From Gammaproteobacteria bacterium (GTDB lineage: Bacteria; Pseudomonadota; Gammaproteobacteria; GCA-001735895), in contig JANTFI010000009.1 of NCBI GenBank assembly GCA_024763505.1, positions 1-44,180 on the forward strand: a stretch of DNA of 44,180 bases, in the 5' to 3' direction. The notes beneath the pieces were generated by a model. The model was not told the origin of the DNA. It did no database searches and worked only from the letters and a program-made list of their open reading frames with translations. Positions 31,949 to 40,157 of this stretch are shown in pieces; position 1 is the first letter of the stretch; each line of letters opens with the position of its first letter. Both the position numbers and the translations under genes were made by a program.

Positions 31949-33379
31949 ATGAATGATATTGCAGTCATTGGACTGGGTGTGATGGGACGAAACATCGCGC
32001 TCAATCTTGCCGATCGCGGACATGCGGTAGCGGTTTATAACCGCAGTCCAGGTAAAACTGAAATCATGATGGGTCAAGTCTCATCACCCCAACAGGTCGA
32101 GGCATTGCATGATCTGGCACAATTGAAAGATTGCCTGTCGGCTCCACGCAAGGTACTGCTGATGCTGACGGCGGGCGCAGCAGTGGATGCCGTCATCGAA
32201 CAATTGACCGGCATACTCGAGCCGGGTGATGTCATTATCGACGGCGGTAATTCCAATTTTCATGATACCCAGCGGCGCTGGCAAGCGTTGAAACAACAGG
32301 GCTATCTGTTTATCGGTGCCGGAATTTCCGGTGGAGAAGAAGGTGCGCGGCACGGACCGTCGATCATGCCCGGTGGTGATCCGGCCGGCTGGCCGTTGGT
32401 GCAACCCCTGTTGCAATCGATTGCAGCCAGAACCGATGATGGCGAAGTCTGTTGCCAGTGGGTCGGCGAAGGCGGCGCCGGCCATTATGTCAAGATGATT
32501 CACAATGGTATCGAATATGGCGACATGCAACTGATCGCCGAAAGCTGGGCGCTGATGCAGGCAGCCAGACTGTCGGAGCAGGAAATCGCTGACACCTTCT
32601 ATCAATGGAACGATGGCGTGCTGCAATCCTACCTGATCGAAATTACGGCCGATATCCTGCGTGTACGCGATGACGATGGCGAATTACGGGTACAGCGCAT
32701 ACTCGATAGCGCCGGGCAGAAAGGTACTGGTCGCTGGACTGTAATCGACTCCCTCGAACTCGGTGCGCCGCTGACGCTGATCAGCGAAGCGGTCTATGCC
32801 AGAATTCTGTCTGCGTTCAAGGCACAGCGAGTGGCTGCATCCGAAAAGATATCGCTGTCCGGCCAATCGCCGGAAGTGGATACCTCTGTTTTTGTAAACA
32901 ATTGTGAGCAAGCGTTGTATGCCTCGAAAATCATTTCCTACACCCAGGGCTTTATGCAAATGCGGTTAGCGGCAAAGGAATATGGCTGGAATCTGCAATA
33001 CGGCAATATCGCTTTGCTTTGGCGTGCCGGTTGCATCATCCGCAGCCTGTTTTTGACGGACATCAAAAAAGCCTTCGATCAAGATCCGGATCTTGACAGT
33101 CTGATGCTGGATAATTTTTTCGCACAGGCACTGCAACAGGCAGAAGCGGCCTGGCGCAGCAGCTGTATGCTGGGGATACAGTCCGCGGTGCCGATGCCGG
33201 CGATGAATGCGGCGCTGATTTTTTACGATGGCTATCGCTCTGCTACCTTATCGGCCAATCTGCTTCAGGCACAGCGGGATTACTTTGGCGCGCACACTTA
33301 TAAACGAATCGATCAGCCTGAAAATGTCAGCTTTCATACCGACTGGACCGGATCCGGCAAGGAGGAGATTGTGTCATGA
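31949..33379 (+). CDS. gnd: 6-phosphogluconate dehydrogenase, decarboxylating
   Basis: 476 residues from ATG 31949, with GAGG 8 bases upstream; GTG 31946 is less likely. It oxidises 6-phosphogluconate to ribulose-5-phosphate and CO2. The NADP site is IGLGVMGRNIALNLADRGHAVAVYNRSPGKT; substrate and catalytic residues lie in GAGISGGEEGARHGPSIMPGG and HYVKMIHNGIEYGDMQ. The length matches the long dimeric form. It overlaps zwf by ATGA, so the gnd-zwf-pgl-kinase genes form one operon. Confidence 0.95.
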   Translation: MNDIAVIGLGVMGRNIALNLADRGHAVAVYNRSPGKTEIMMGQVSSPQQVEALHDLAQLKDCLSAPRKVLLMLTAGAAVDAVIEQLTGILEPGDVIIDGGNSNFHDTQRRWQALKQQGYLFIGAGISGGEEGARHGPSIMPGGDPAGWPLVQPLLQSIAARTDDGEVCCQWVGEGGAGHYVKMIHNGIEYGDMQLIAESWALMQAARLSEQEIADTFYQWNDGVLQSYLIEITADILRVRDDDGELRVQRILDSAGQKGTGRWTVIDSLELGAPLTLISEAVYARILSAFKAQRVAASEKISLSGQSPEVDTSVFVNNCEQALYASKIISYTQGFMQMRLAAKEYGWNLQYGNIALLWRAGCIIRSLFLTDIKKAFDQDPDLDSLMLDNFFAQALQQAEAAWRSSCMLGIQSAVPMPAMNAALIFYDGYRSATLSANLLQAQRDYFGAHTYKRIDQPENVSFHTDWTGSGKEEIVS

Positions 33380-34872
33380 CACATTCGGTCACTCTGGTGA
33401 TACTCGGCGCGACCGGAAATCTCGCCAAGGTCAAGCTGATCCCCTCGCTGTATCACCTTGATGCAGCCGGGTTGCTCGACGATGATTTGAAAATCATTTG
33501 CAGCGGCCGACGCGAAATCGATCATCCACAATGGGTTGAATACATAGAGGAAACAGTAAGATCCTATTCGCGTGACCAATGGAATCAGGATGTTTTTAAT
33601 CGATTTTCTGCCCGTATTGAATATTTTTCCGGCGAATACAGCAACATCGAAACCTTTTCGAATCTACAGCAAACCCTCGCTCAGGGTTACCCGCCCAACC
33701 ATATCTTTTATCTTTCCGTGCCGCCGTCGAGTTATGTGAAAATCGTGCAGTCGCTGGGCAAACTGGAAATGCTGGAAGAAAACGGTCACTGGCGCAGAGT
33801 GGTGATCGAAAAACCTTTCGGGCATGATCTGGAAAGTGCCAAGAGCTTGCAGAAAATGTTGTGGAAACATTTGAAAGAGCACCAGACGTTTCGTATCGAT
33901 CACTATATGGGCAAGGCAATGGTGCAGAATGTACTGGTGTCCCGTTTTGCCAATCTGATGCTCGAGCCACTGTGGAACCGTAATTATATCGACCATGTGC
34001 AAATTACCCGTACCGAGCAACTCGGTGTCGGCACCCGCTCGGCCTTTTATGAAAAAACCGGTGCATTGCGCGATATGTTGCAAAGCCATTTGATGCAATT
34101 GATGTCGTTGGTTGCGATGGAACCACCGGTATCGATGGATGCCAATGACTTGCGTGACGAAAAGGTCAAGGTACTGAAATCGATCCGGCCGATTCACCCG
34201 ACCTCAATCAATGCCCAGGCCTTTCGCGCACAGTATGCCGAAGGCGTTATCAATGGCGAACGTGTACCGGGTTATCTGCAAGAGCCCAATGTCGAACCGG
34301 ACAGTGTTACCGAAACCTATGCCGCGCTGAAGTTGTATGTCGACAACTGGCGCTGGCGTGGCGTACCGTTTTACCTTCGCACCGGCAAACGAATGGCCGA
34401 GGCACAGACGATGCTGGCGATTTGTTTCAAGCAACCGCCGAAACAATTCTTTCGTAGCGCCCACATCGAAAAAATTCCACCTAACTGGTTGATCATGAGC
34501 ATGTCACCGGAAGAATCGATGCGGCTGGAAATCACGGTCAAGCAGCCGGGACTGGAAATGCAGACCCGCCAGATCAGTCTGGATGCGCCCTTTCGTTGTG
34601 AACATCACGTTGATGCAGATGCCTACGAAGGATTGATTCTGGATGTCATTGAAGGCGACCGCTCTCTGTTTCTGCGTTTTGACGAAGTCGAGTGGGCGTG
34701 GCGCATTGTCGATCCAGTATTGCGTAACTGGTCAACCGAAAGAGATTATATAGAAACCTATCCGGCCGGTGAGTGGGAGCCGCGAGAAGTCATGCGGATA
34801 TTCGACAAGCCGGAGCATCGCTGGCGTTGCAAGCTGGATCCGGATGAACATAATGAATGTGGCAACCTATGA
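33376..34872 (+). CDS. zwf: Glucose-6-phosphate 1-dehydrogenase
   Basis: 498 residues. It oxidises glucose-6-phosphate to 6-phosphoglucono-lactone. The nucleotide site is LGATGNLAKVKLIPSLYHL (usually GASGDL, here GATGNL), EKPFGHD follows, and RIDHYMGKAMVQNVL holds the catalytic His and Lys. The C-terminal beta domain is complete. It overlaps gnd before it and pgl after it by 4 bases each, a tight translational chain. Confidence 0.96.
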   Translation: MTHSVTLVILGATGNLAKVKLIPSLYHLDAAGLLDDDLKIICSGRREIDHPQWVEYIEETVRSYSRDQWNQDVFNRFSARIEYFSGEYSNIETFSNLQQTLAQGYPPNHIFYLSVPPSSYVKIVQSLGKLEMLEENGHWRRVVIEKPFGHDLESAKSLQKMLWKHLKEHQTFRIDHYMGKAMVQNVLVSRFANLMLEPLWNRNYIDHVQITRTEQLGVGTRSAFYEKTGALRDMLQSHLMQLMSLVAMEPPVSMDANDLRDEKVKVLKSIRPIHPTSINAQAFRAQYAEGVINGERVPGYLQEPNVEPDSVTETYAALKLYVDNWRWRGVPFYLRTGKRMAEAQTMLAICFKQPPKQFFRSAHIEKIPPNWLIMSMSPEESMRLEITVKQPGLEMQTRQISLDAPFRCEHHVDADAYEGLILDVIEGDRSLFLRFDEVEWAWRIVDPVLRNWSTERDYIETYPAGEWEPREVMRIFDKPEHRWRCKLDPDEHNECGNL

Positions 34873-35546
34873 CGCAATGGGTTGAATTTGAAACGGCCGA
34901 CGATGTCGCATTGGCGGCAGCGGATTCGATTATGGAGCATGCTCGTTTTTCGATTCAACAGCGCGCTGAATTTCGTCTTGTGCTGGCGGGTGGCACTTCG
35001 CCGATCTCCTGCTATCGCAAGCTGGCACAACGCGAGCTGGAATGGAATCGCTGGAAGCTATTCTATGGCGATGAACGTTGTCTGCCTCAGCAGGATGCGC
35101 AACGCAACGCCAATATCGTTGCCAGCACCGGGTTGCCTCAACGGGTCGGTCAGCACTTTCCGATTCCGGCCGAGCTGGGTGCGGAAAAGGGGGCACAGCA
35201 ATATGCATCTATCATCGACTCGCAAATGCCCTTCGATACCGTCCTGCTGGGCATGGGTGAAGACGGGCATACCGCCAGCCTGTTTCCCGGTCAGGACTGG
35301 ATGCAAACATCGACTGAACCATCTGTAATCCCGGTTCACCAAGCTCCAAAACCGCCACCGGATCGTATCAGTCTGTCGCTGTCGGCGCTGCAAAATTGCC
35401 GCCAGATGCTGGTTCTGGTCAGCGGAGAATCGAAGCGGGAAGCCGTCCGACGTTGGCAGCAGGGTGAAGATTTGCCCATCGCCCAAGTCTCCAATGTAGA
35501 GCAGGCCATCGTTTTTGTCGAGTCTTCACTGGTGAATCCGGTATGA
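34869..35546 (+). CDS. pgl: 6-phosphogluconolactonase
   Basis: 225 residues from ATG 34869, overlapping zwf by ATGA. It hydrolyses the lactone made by zwf. Family marks: LVLAGGTSPISCYRKLA, WKLFYGDERCLPQQDAQRNA and DTVLLGMGEDGHTASLFPG. It is a standard DevB/SOL-type enzyme. The following kinase gene overlaps its stop by 4 bases. Confidence 0.95.
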   Translation: MTQWVEFETADDVALAAADSIMEHARFSIQQRAEFRLVLAGGTSPISCYRKLAQRELEWNRWKLFYGDERCLPQQDAQRNANIVASTGLPQRVGQHFPIPAELGAEKGAQQYASIIDSQMPFDTVLLGMGEDGHTASLFPGQDWMQTSTEPSVIPVHQAPKPPPDRISLSLSALQNCRQMLVLVSGESKREAVRRWQQGEDLPIAQVSNVEQAIVFVESSLVNPV

Positions 35547-36451
35547 AGCTGTCCGCGTCAACCCGGGCCTTTCTGCAGCAGGAAATCAAACAACGGGATT
35601 TGCCCGACGAGTTTATCCAGACCGTTGAACAATGGTATTTTCCTCTGGCACAATCGCTTGTCGAAAAAAAGGGGACAGGGAGCCTGGTGGTCAGTTTTAA
35701 TGGATCTCAGGGATCCGGAAAGTCGACTCTCACCGCTTTTTTACGGTTAATCTTGATTCATCATTTTGGTATGAACACGGTCGAAATCTCGATCGATGAT
35801 TTTTATCTGACTCGCCGCCAGCGCAAGCAACTCGCCAGCGAGGTTCATCCACTGCTCATAACGCGCGGCGTACCGGGTACCCACGATGTGGAACTAGCGG
35901 TGAACACCATCCGCGACCTGCAAAACTGTTCGGCCGATCATCCCTGTCTGATTCCCGGTTTTAACAAGGCGGTCGATGATCGAGCCGACCGGTCAGCGTG
36001 GCGACGACAGACACAGTCTGCAGATCTGATTCTGTTTGAAGGCTGGTGCAATCACGCACCGGTACAAAGCGAAGCCGAGTTGATTGGGCCCGTTAATCAA
36101 CTGGAGCGGGAGGAAGACGGGCAGGGAGTCTGGCGTCGCTATGCCAATGAGCAATTAAAGGTATATCACCAGAAGCTTTTCTGTCTGGCCGAGTCGCTGG
36201 TGTTTTTGCAAGTCCCGTCTTTTGAAAAGGTGTATGAGTGGCGCGGATTGCAGGAACAGAAATTAAGGCGCCAGTCCGGTCATACCGGTCAAGTCATGAG
36301 TGATCAGCAACTGCGGCGCTTTATAGAACACTATGAACGTATTACCCGCTCATGCCTGAAGGTGTTGCCACAGCAAGCCGATGTCGTTCTGAAACTGGGT
36401 GACGATCACCAGATTACCGCCAGACTGGATCGCGCTTCCGACGGCGGCTGA
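35543..36451 (+). CDS. P-loop kinase, D-glycerate 3-kinase/Tda10-like
   Basis: 302 residues. Walker A GSQGSGKST sits near residue 54, followed by VEISIDDFYLTRRQRKQLA and GVPGTHDVELA; ADLILFEGWC is the Walker B region. The pattern matches the glycerate kinase GLYK/Tda10/YggC group related to pantothenate kinase. Its position after pgl in the pentose phosphate operon suggests it feeds a sugar-acid, possibly glycerate to 3-phosphoglycerate, but the substrate is not proven for bacterial members. It ends 2 bases from the convergent panC gene. Confidence 0.85.
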   Translation: MKLSASTRAFLQQEIKQRDLPDEFIQTVEQWYFPLAQSLVEKKGTGSLVVSFNGSQGSGKSTLTAFLRLILIHHFGMNTVEISIDDFYLTRRQRKQLASEVHPLLITRGVPGTHDVELAVNTIRDLQNCSADHPCLIPGFNKAVDDRADRSAWRRQTQSADLILFEGWCNHAPVQSEAELIGPVNQLEREEDGQGVWRRYANEQLKVYHQKLFCLAESLVFLQVPSFEKVYEWRGLQEQKLRRQSGHTGQVMSDQQLRRFIEHYERITRSCLKVLPQQADVVLKLGDDHQITARLDRASDGG

Positions 36452-36453
36452 AT

Positions 36454-37296
36454 TCAGTCGACCTCAATGTTATCGATCAGCCGGGTATTGCCGAGTCGTG
36501 CGGCGGCGAGCAGGACCGCCGGTGATTTTCCTTGTAAAGGGGCCAGTGTGTCTCGGTTGCAGAAATCGAAGTAATCCACCTCAAATCCTCGGCGTTGTAA
36601 CTGCTGTGCAGCTTGCTGGCAAATTGATTCCGCACTGACTTCGCCGTTGCGTATCTTTTCTCGCGCCTGCACCAGCAGACTTTGCAACTGGTTGGCAGTC
36701 TTGCGTTCTGTAACGGATAGAAATTGATTGCGCGAACTCATCGCCAGCCCATCTGGATCGCGTACCGTTTCGCCGGCAATGACATCTATTGGCAGGTTCA
36801 GGTCTTGCACCATTTTTTCGATCATGCGCCATTGTTGGTAATCCTTTTTGCCGAATACGGCGACATTTGGCTGCACCAGATTGAAAAGTTTCAGTACGAT
36901 GGTACTGACACCATCGAGGTGGCCGGGGCGAAACCGGCCTTCAAAGTCTTCGGTGATGTCGGGTACATGCACGGTCGTGGTCTGTTGCAAGCCCTGCGGG
37001 TATAAATCCCGGTCGGTCGGCAGGTACACCAGATCGCAGTCATGTTCCATCAGCGCCTTGCAATCCTGCTCCAGCGTGCGCGGATAATTGTCCAGATCTT
37101 CATGCGGGGCGAATTGCAGCGGGTTGACGAAAATACTGCTGACCAGTTTATCAGCCTGCTCTCGGCCGAGGCGCAGCAGCGACAGATGTCCTTCGTGCAG
37201 GTTGCCCATGGTCGGCACGAAGGCGATGGTTAAACCCTGTCGCTTCCATTCATGGACTTGCGCGCTCAATTCATTGTGATTGTGAACCTGTAACAT
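36454..37296 (-). CDS. panC: Pantothenate synthetase
   Basis: 280 residues. It joins pantoate and beta-alanine with ATP. Marks: VPTMGNLHEGHLSLLR (the HIGH-like site), SIFVNPLQFAPHEDLDNYPRTLEQD, VAVFGKKDYQQWRMIEKMVQDL and MSSRNQFLS (the KMSKS-like loop). It is last in the minus-strand pcnB-folK-panB-panC series, 19 bases after panB. Confidence 0.97.
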   Translation of the reverse strand: MLQVHNHNELSAQVHEWKRQGLTIAFVPTMGNLHEGHLSLLRLGREQADKLVSSIFVNPLQFAPHEDLDNYPRTLEQDCKALMEHDCDLVYLPTDRDLYPQGLQQTTTVHVPDITEDFEGRFRPGHLDGVSTIVLKLFNLVQPNVAVFGKKDYQQWRMIEKMVQDLNLPIDVIAGETVRDPDGLAMSSRNQFLSVTERKTANQLQSLLVQAREKIRNGEVSAESICQQAAQQLQRRGFEVDYFDFCNRDTLAPLQGKSPAVLLAAARLGNTRLIDNIEVD

Positions 37297-37315
37297 AAAA
37301 CTGCCAATACCGGTT

Positions 37316-38134
37316 TCAGGAAAAGCTGTGGGAAGCGTCCGGGAAGTGTCCGTTTTTCACAGCGCTGACATAACTGCTGATCGCCGACTCGATGCTGTCT
37401 GCCTGCTCCATGAAGTTTCTGGAAAAACTCGGCAACCTGCCGTGCGTGATGCCGAGCATATCCTGCATCACCAGAATCTGACCGTCGCAAGCTGCGCCTG
37501 CGCCGATGCCGATGACCGGAATCTGCAGCAGTTCGGTGATTTCCGCTGCCAGCGATGCGGGCACGCATTCGAGCAGTAACAGGTCGGCGCCGGCCTGCTC
37601 GATCTGCTGCGCAGTGTCTTTCATTTCGATGGCGCGGTCGTGCTCGCGTCCCTGTACCTTATAGCCGCCCATTTTATGGACAGACTGCGGTTGCAGGCCG
37701 AGATGCGCGCAAACCGGAATATTATATTTGGCCAGCGTCTCGACCGTGCGAATCTGGTTGATGCCGCCCTCCAGCTTGACTACCTGTGCGCCACTGCCCT
37801 TGATCAGTTGGCTGGCATTGTCGAGCGCCTGTTGCGGCGAGTTCAACGAACCAAACGGCATATCCGCCATCAGCAGGGTTTTATCCAGACCCCGTGCCAC
37901 TGCGCGAGCATGGTATTCGATTTCCTGCAGCGTCACCGGCAGCGTGGTGTCATGCCCCTGAATCACCATGCCCAGCGAATCACCGACCAGCACGACCTCG
38001 ACCGCTGCTTTTTCCATCAGGCGGGCGAAACTGTAGTCATAAGCGGTCAGGCAGGCGAATTTCTCTCCCTGTTGCTTGAGCTGGCTGAGTGTCGGCAGGG
38101 TAATCTTTTTTTCCAGTGGTTTGGGTGTGTACAT
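37316..38134 (-). CDS. panB: 3-methyl-2-oxobutanoate hydroxymethyltransferase
   Basis: 272 residues. It makes ketopantoate from alpha-ketoisovalerate and methylenetetrahydrofolate. Marks: LTAYDYSFARLMEKAAVEVVLVGDSLGMVIQGHDTTLPVT, ADMPFGS, VKLEGG and the GIGAGAACDGQILVMQDMLG end. It is followed by panC, giving the first two committed steps of pantothenate synthesis. The folate-requiring step makes the adjacent folK a sensible neighbour. Confidence 0.97.
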   Translation of the reverse strand: MYTPKPLEKKITLPTLSQLKQQGEKFACLTAYDYSFARLMEKAAVEVVLVGDSLGMVIQGHDTTLPVTLQEIEYHARAVARGLDKTLLMADMPFGSLNSPQQALDNASQLIKGSGAQVVKLEGGINQIRTVETLAKYNIPVCAHLGLQPQSVHKMGGYKVQGREHDRAIEMKDTAQQIEQAGADLLLLECVPASLAAEITELLQIPVIGIGAGAACDGQILVMQDMLGITHGRLPSFSRNFMEQADSIESAISSYVSAVKNGHFPDASHSFS

Positions 38135-38191
38135 GCAATTGTCAGGGGTAAATTTGGCGCAAGTATTTCACTGTCGTCAGGTGGTTGCAAA

Positions 38192-38704
38192 CTATTTTCG
38201 GGCGCTGAAGACGTCCAGTTTACGCATTCGCAAGGGTTCGGCCTGTTGCAGCAGATAACGCAGGCTGCCCAGCCCCGGCAGGTAGAAATCATCGCGGATT
38301 TCCAGCAGCGGTTCGAGTACGAAGCGGCGTTTGTGCAATTGCGGATGCGGCAGGGTCAGGTGCGAGTCATTCATCTGCAGTTGTTCAAACAGTAATATGT
38401 CCAGGTCCATCGTTCGCGGCCCCCAGTGAATATCCGGGTCGCGCTGGCGGTAGAACGCCTGTTCGATGGCTTGCAGTTCGAGCAACAATCCGGTGGGTGA
38501 AAGCGTGGTTTCGAGACAGGCCACTGCGTTGATGTAGTCTTGCTGTTCGATGTCACTCACCGCTGCGGTTTGATACAGTGACGAGTGGGCACACAAGCGG
38601 GTATTGCTGATGCCATTCAGCAGAGGCAGCACGTCGATGACTTGCTGTACCGGTTCGCCGAGATTGCTGCCGATACCGATATAAACCGATGCAGGTTTTT
38701 TCAT
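38192..38704 (-). CDS. folK: 2-amino-4-hydroxy-6-hydroxymethyldihydropteridine pyrophosphokinase
   Basis: 170 residues. It transfers pyrophosphate from ATP to the pterin in folate synthesis. Marks: VYIGIGSNLGEPVQQV, the loop AIEQAFYRQRDPDIHWGPRTMDLDILLF (two Asp metal ligands) and LPHPQLHKRRFVLEPLLEI. Its ATG is immediately after the pcnB stop with no gap, so translation is coupled. Confidence 0.96.
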   Translation of the reverse strand: MKKPASVYIGIGSNLGEPVQQVIDVLPLLNGISNTRLCAHSSLYQTAAVSDIEQQDYINAVACLETTLSPTGLLLELQAIEQAFYRQRDPDIHWGPRTMDLDILLFEQLQMNDSHLTLPHPQLHKRRFVLEPLLEIRDDFYLPGLGSLRYLLQQAEPLRMRKLDVFSARK

Positions 38705-40036
38705 TTACGATTGTTCGGTCGTGCCCTTGCGTGGGCCACGATGGCGACGGGGTCGATGCCCCGGTTTGCGTTGTGGTTTTTGTGGCGGATGCTCGATCTG
38801 GTACTGCGTCCACCACTGGCATAATTGGTGGGTGGTCAGGCCGACCATTGATTGTATGCAAAAGAAATCATAGGCGGCGCGAAAATTGGGGTGGTTGACC
38901 AGCCGTTGCGGTTGTTTGCCACGGGTATTGCTAAAGCGCGGTTGCATATTCCAGATATTTTTCGATATCTGGCTGAAGCGTTTCGGCACCGCAATGGTCT
39001 TGATTTGCTGAGAAAAGATTTCACTGCCGGCGATTTGCAGGGCTGGTAGCGTAGCGACCTTTTCCGCCTGCAACTGAATGACTTTCTGGTGCACCAGCGG
39101 CCATAACAAGGCAGCGAAAATGAACGCAGGCGATACCGGTTTGTTTTCAGCGATGCGCTGGTCTGTGTTGACCAGCGCCTGCTCGATAAAATCGAGCATG
39201 GCTTCGGCCGGTTCCTGATTGAGATAGCGATCCAGTGCCGGAAACAGATACTGGAACAGGTCGTATTCCCGCAGCATTTCATAGGCCGGCAGGGCAAAGC
39301 CGGAATGGAAGATTTTCAGAACTTCGTCATACAGCCGCGCCGATGGAATATCGCGCAGTAAATGACCCTGCTCGTGGATGGCTTGCGCCGCCTCCGTCTC
39401 GATTTCGAAACCCAGCTTGCAGGCGAAGCGGATCGCTCGCAGCATGCGGACCGGGTCTTCCTGATAACGCGTGGTCGGGTCGCCAATCAGCCGCAGCGTC
39501 CTGTTTTTGATATCTTCCATGCCCGAGGTGTAATCGAGAATCGAGTAATCGGCGATGTCGTAATACAGTGCGTTGACGGTGAAATCGCGGCGCAGGGCGT
39601 CTTCCTCGATACTGCCGAAGGTATTGTCGCGCAGAATACGACCTTCATCGTTGAGTTCGGTTTTGGGGGATTCCGGTGCATGACTGCGGAAGGTGGCGCA
39701 TTCGATCACTTCGCGGCCATAACGTAAATGGGCAAGCCGAAAACGGCGACCGATCAGACGGCAGTTTTTGAACAGGGCGCGCACTTCATCGGGGGTCGCA
39801 CTGGTAGCGATGTCGAAATCCTTTGGCTGTTTGCCAAGCAGCACATCGCGCACGCCACCACCGACCAGACAGGCGCGATACCCCGCCTTGTGCAACCGAT
39901 ACAGGGACTTCAGCGCTGCCTCGGAAATATTGCGACGCGATATCGGGTGTTCAGAGCGGGGGATTTTGGTCAGAGTTGTGGTTTGCGAACTTCCTTTGGT
40001 CACGGATGTAATCAGATTTTTAATTGCGCGAATCAT
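38705..40036 (-). CDS. pcnB: Poly(A) polymerase I
   Basis: 443 residues. It adds 3' poly(A) tails that promote RNA decay. The nucleotidyltransferase head has LVGGGVRDVLLGKQPKDFDIATSATPDEVRALF with the metal Asp pair, RRFRLAHLRYG and RDFTVNALYYDI. The basic C-terminal tail (KPQRKPGHRPRRHRGPRKG) is typical of PcnB rather than CCA-adding enzymes, as is the linkage to folK. The start at 40036 has no strong ribosome site; later starts are possible but would cut into a family-variable region only. Confidence 0.95.
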   Translation of the reverse strand: MIRAIKNLITSVTKGSSQTTTLTKIPRSEHPISRRNISEAALKSLYRLHKAGYRACLVGGGVRDVLLGKQPKDFDIATSATPDEVRALFKNCRLIGRRFRLAHLRYGREVIECATFRSHAPESPKTELNDEGRILRDNTFGSIEEDALRRDFTVNALYYDIADYSILDYTSGMEDIKNRTLRLIGDPTTRYQEDPVRMLRAIRFACKLGFEIETEAAQAIHEQGHLLRDIPSARLYDEVLKIFHSGFALPAYEMLREYDLFQYLFPALDRYLNQEPAEAMLDFIEQALVNTDQRIAENKPVSPAFIFAALLWPLVHQKVIQLQAEKVATLPALQIAGSEIFSQQIKTIAVPKRFSQISKNIWNMQPRFSNTRGKQPQRLVNHPNFRAAYDFFCIQSMVGLTTHQLCQWWTQYQIEHPPQKPQRKPGHRPRRHRGPRKGTTEQS

Positions 40037-40157
40037 AGCATTGTGGCGCGATTAAAAAAGCATTGAGGCCGGTTATTTAGCGAATTAGCTCGGATCGGGG
40101 CTTTTGCGGTGGTTGTCCCGATTGTGTGGAGATGGGATGGCAACCGGGGCGGTAGGC

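Noticed and set aside
40085-40127. ATCGGG/CCCGAT repeat between uup and pcnB as a terminator for uup
   Set aside because: Six base pairs, a loop near 20 bases and no T run on the minus strand.
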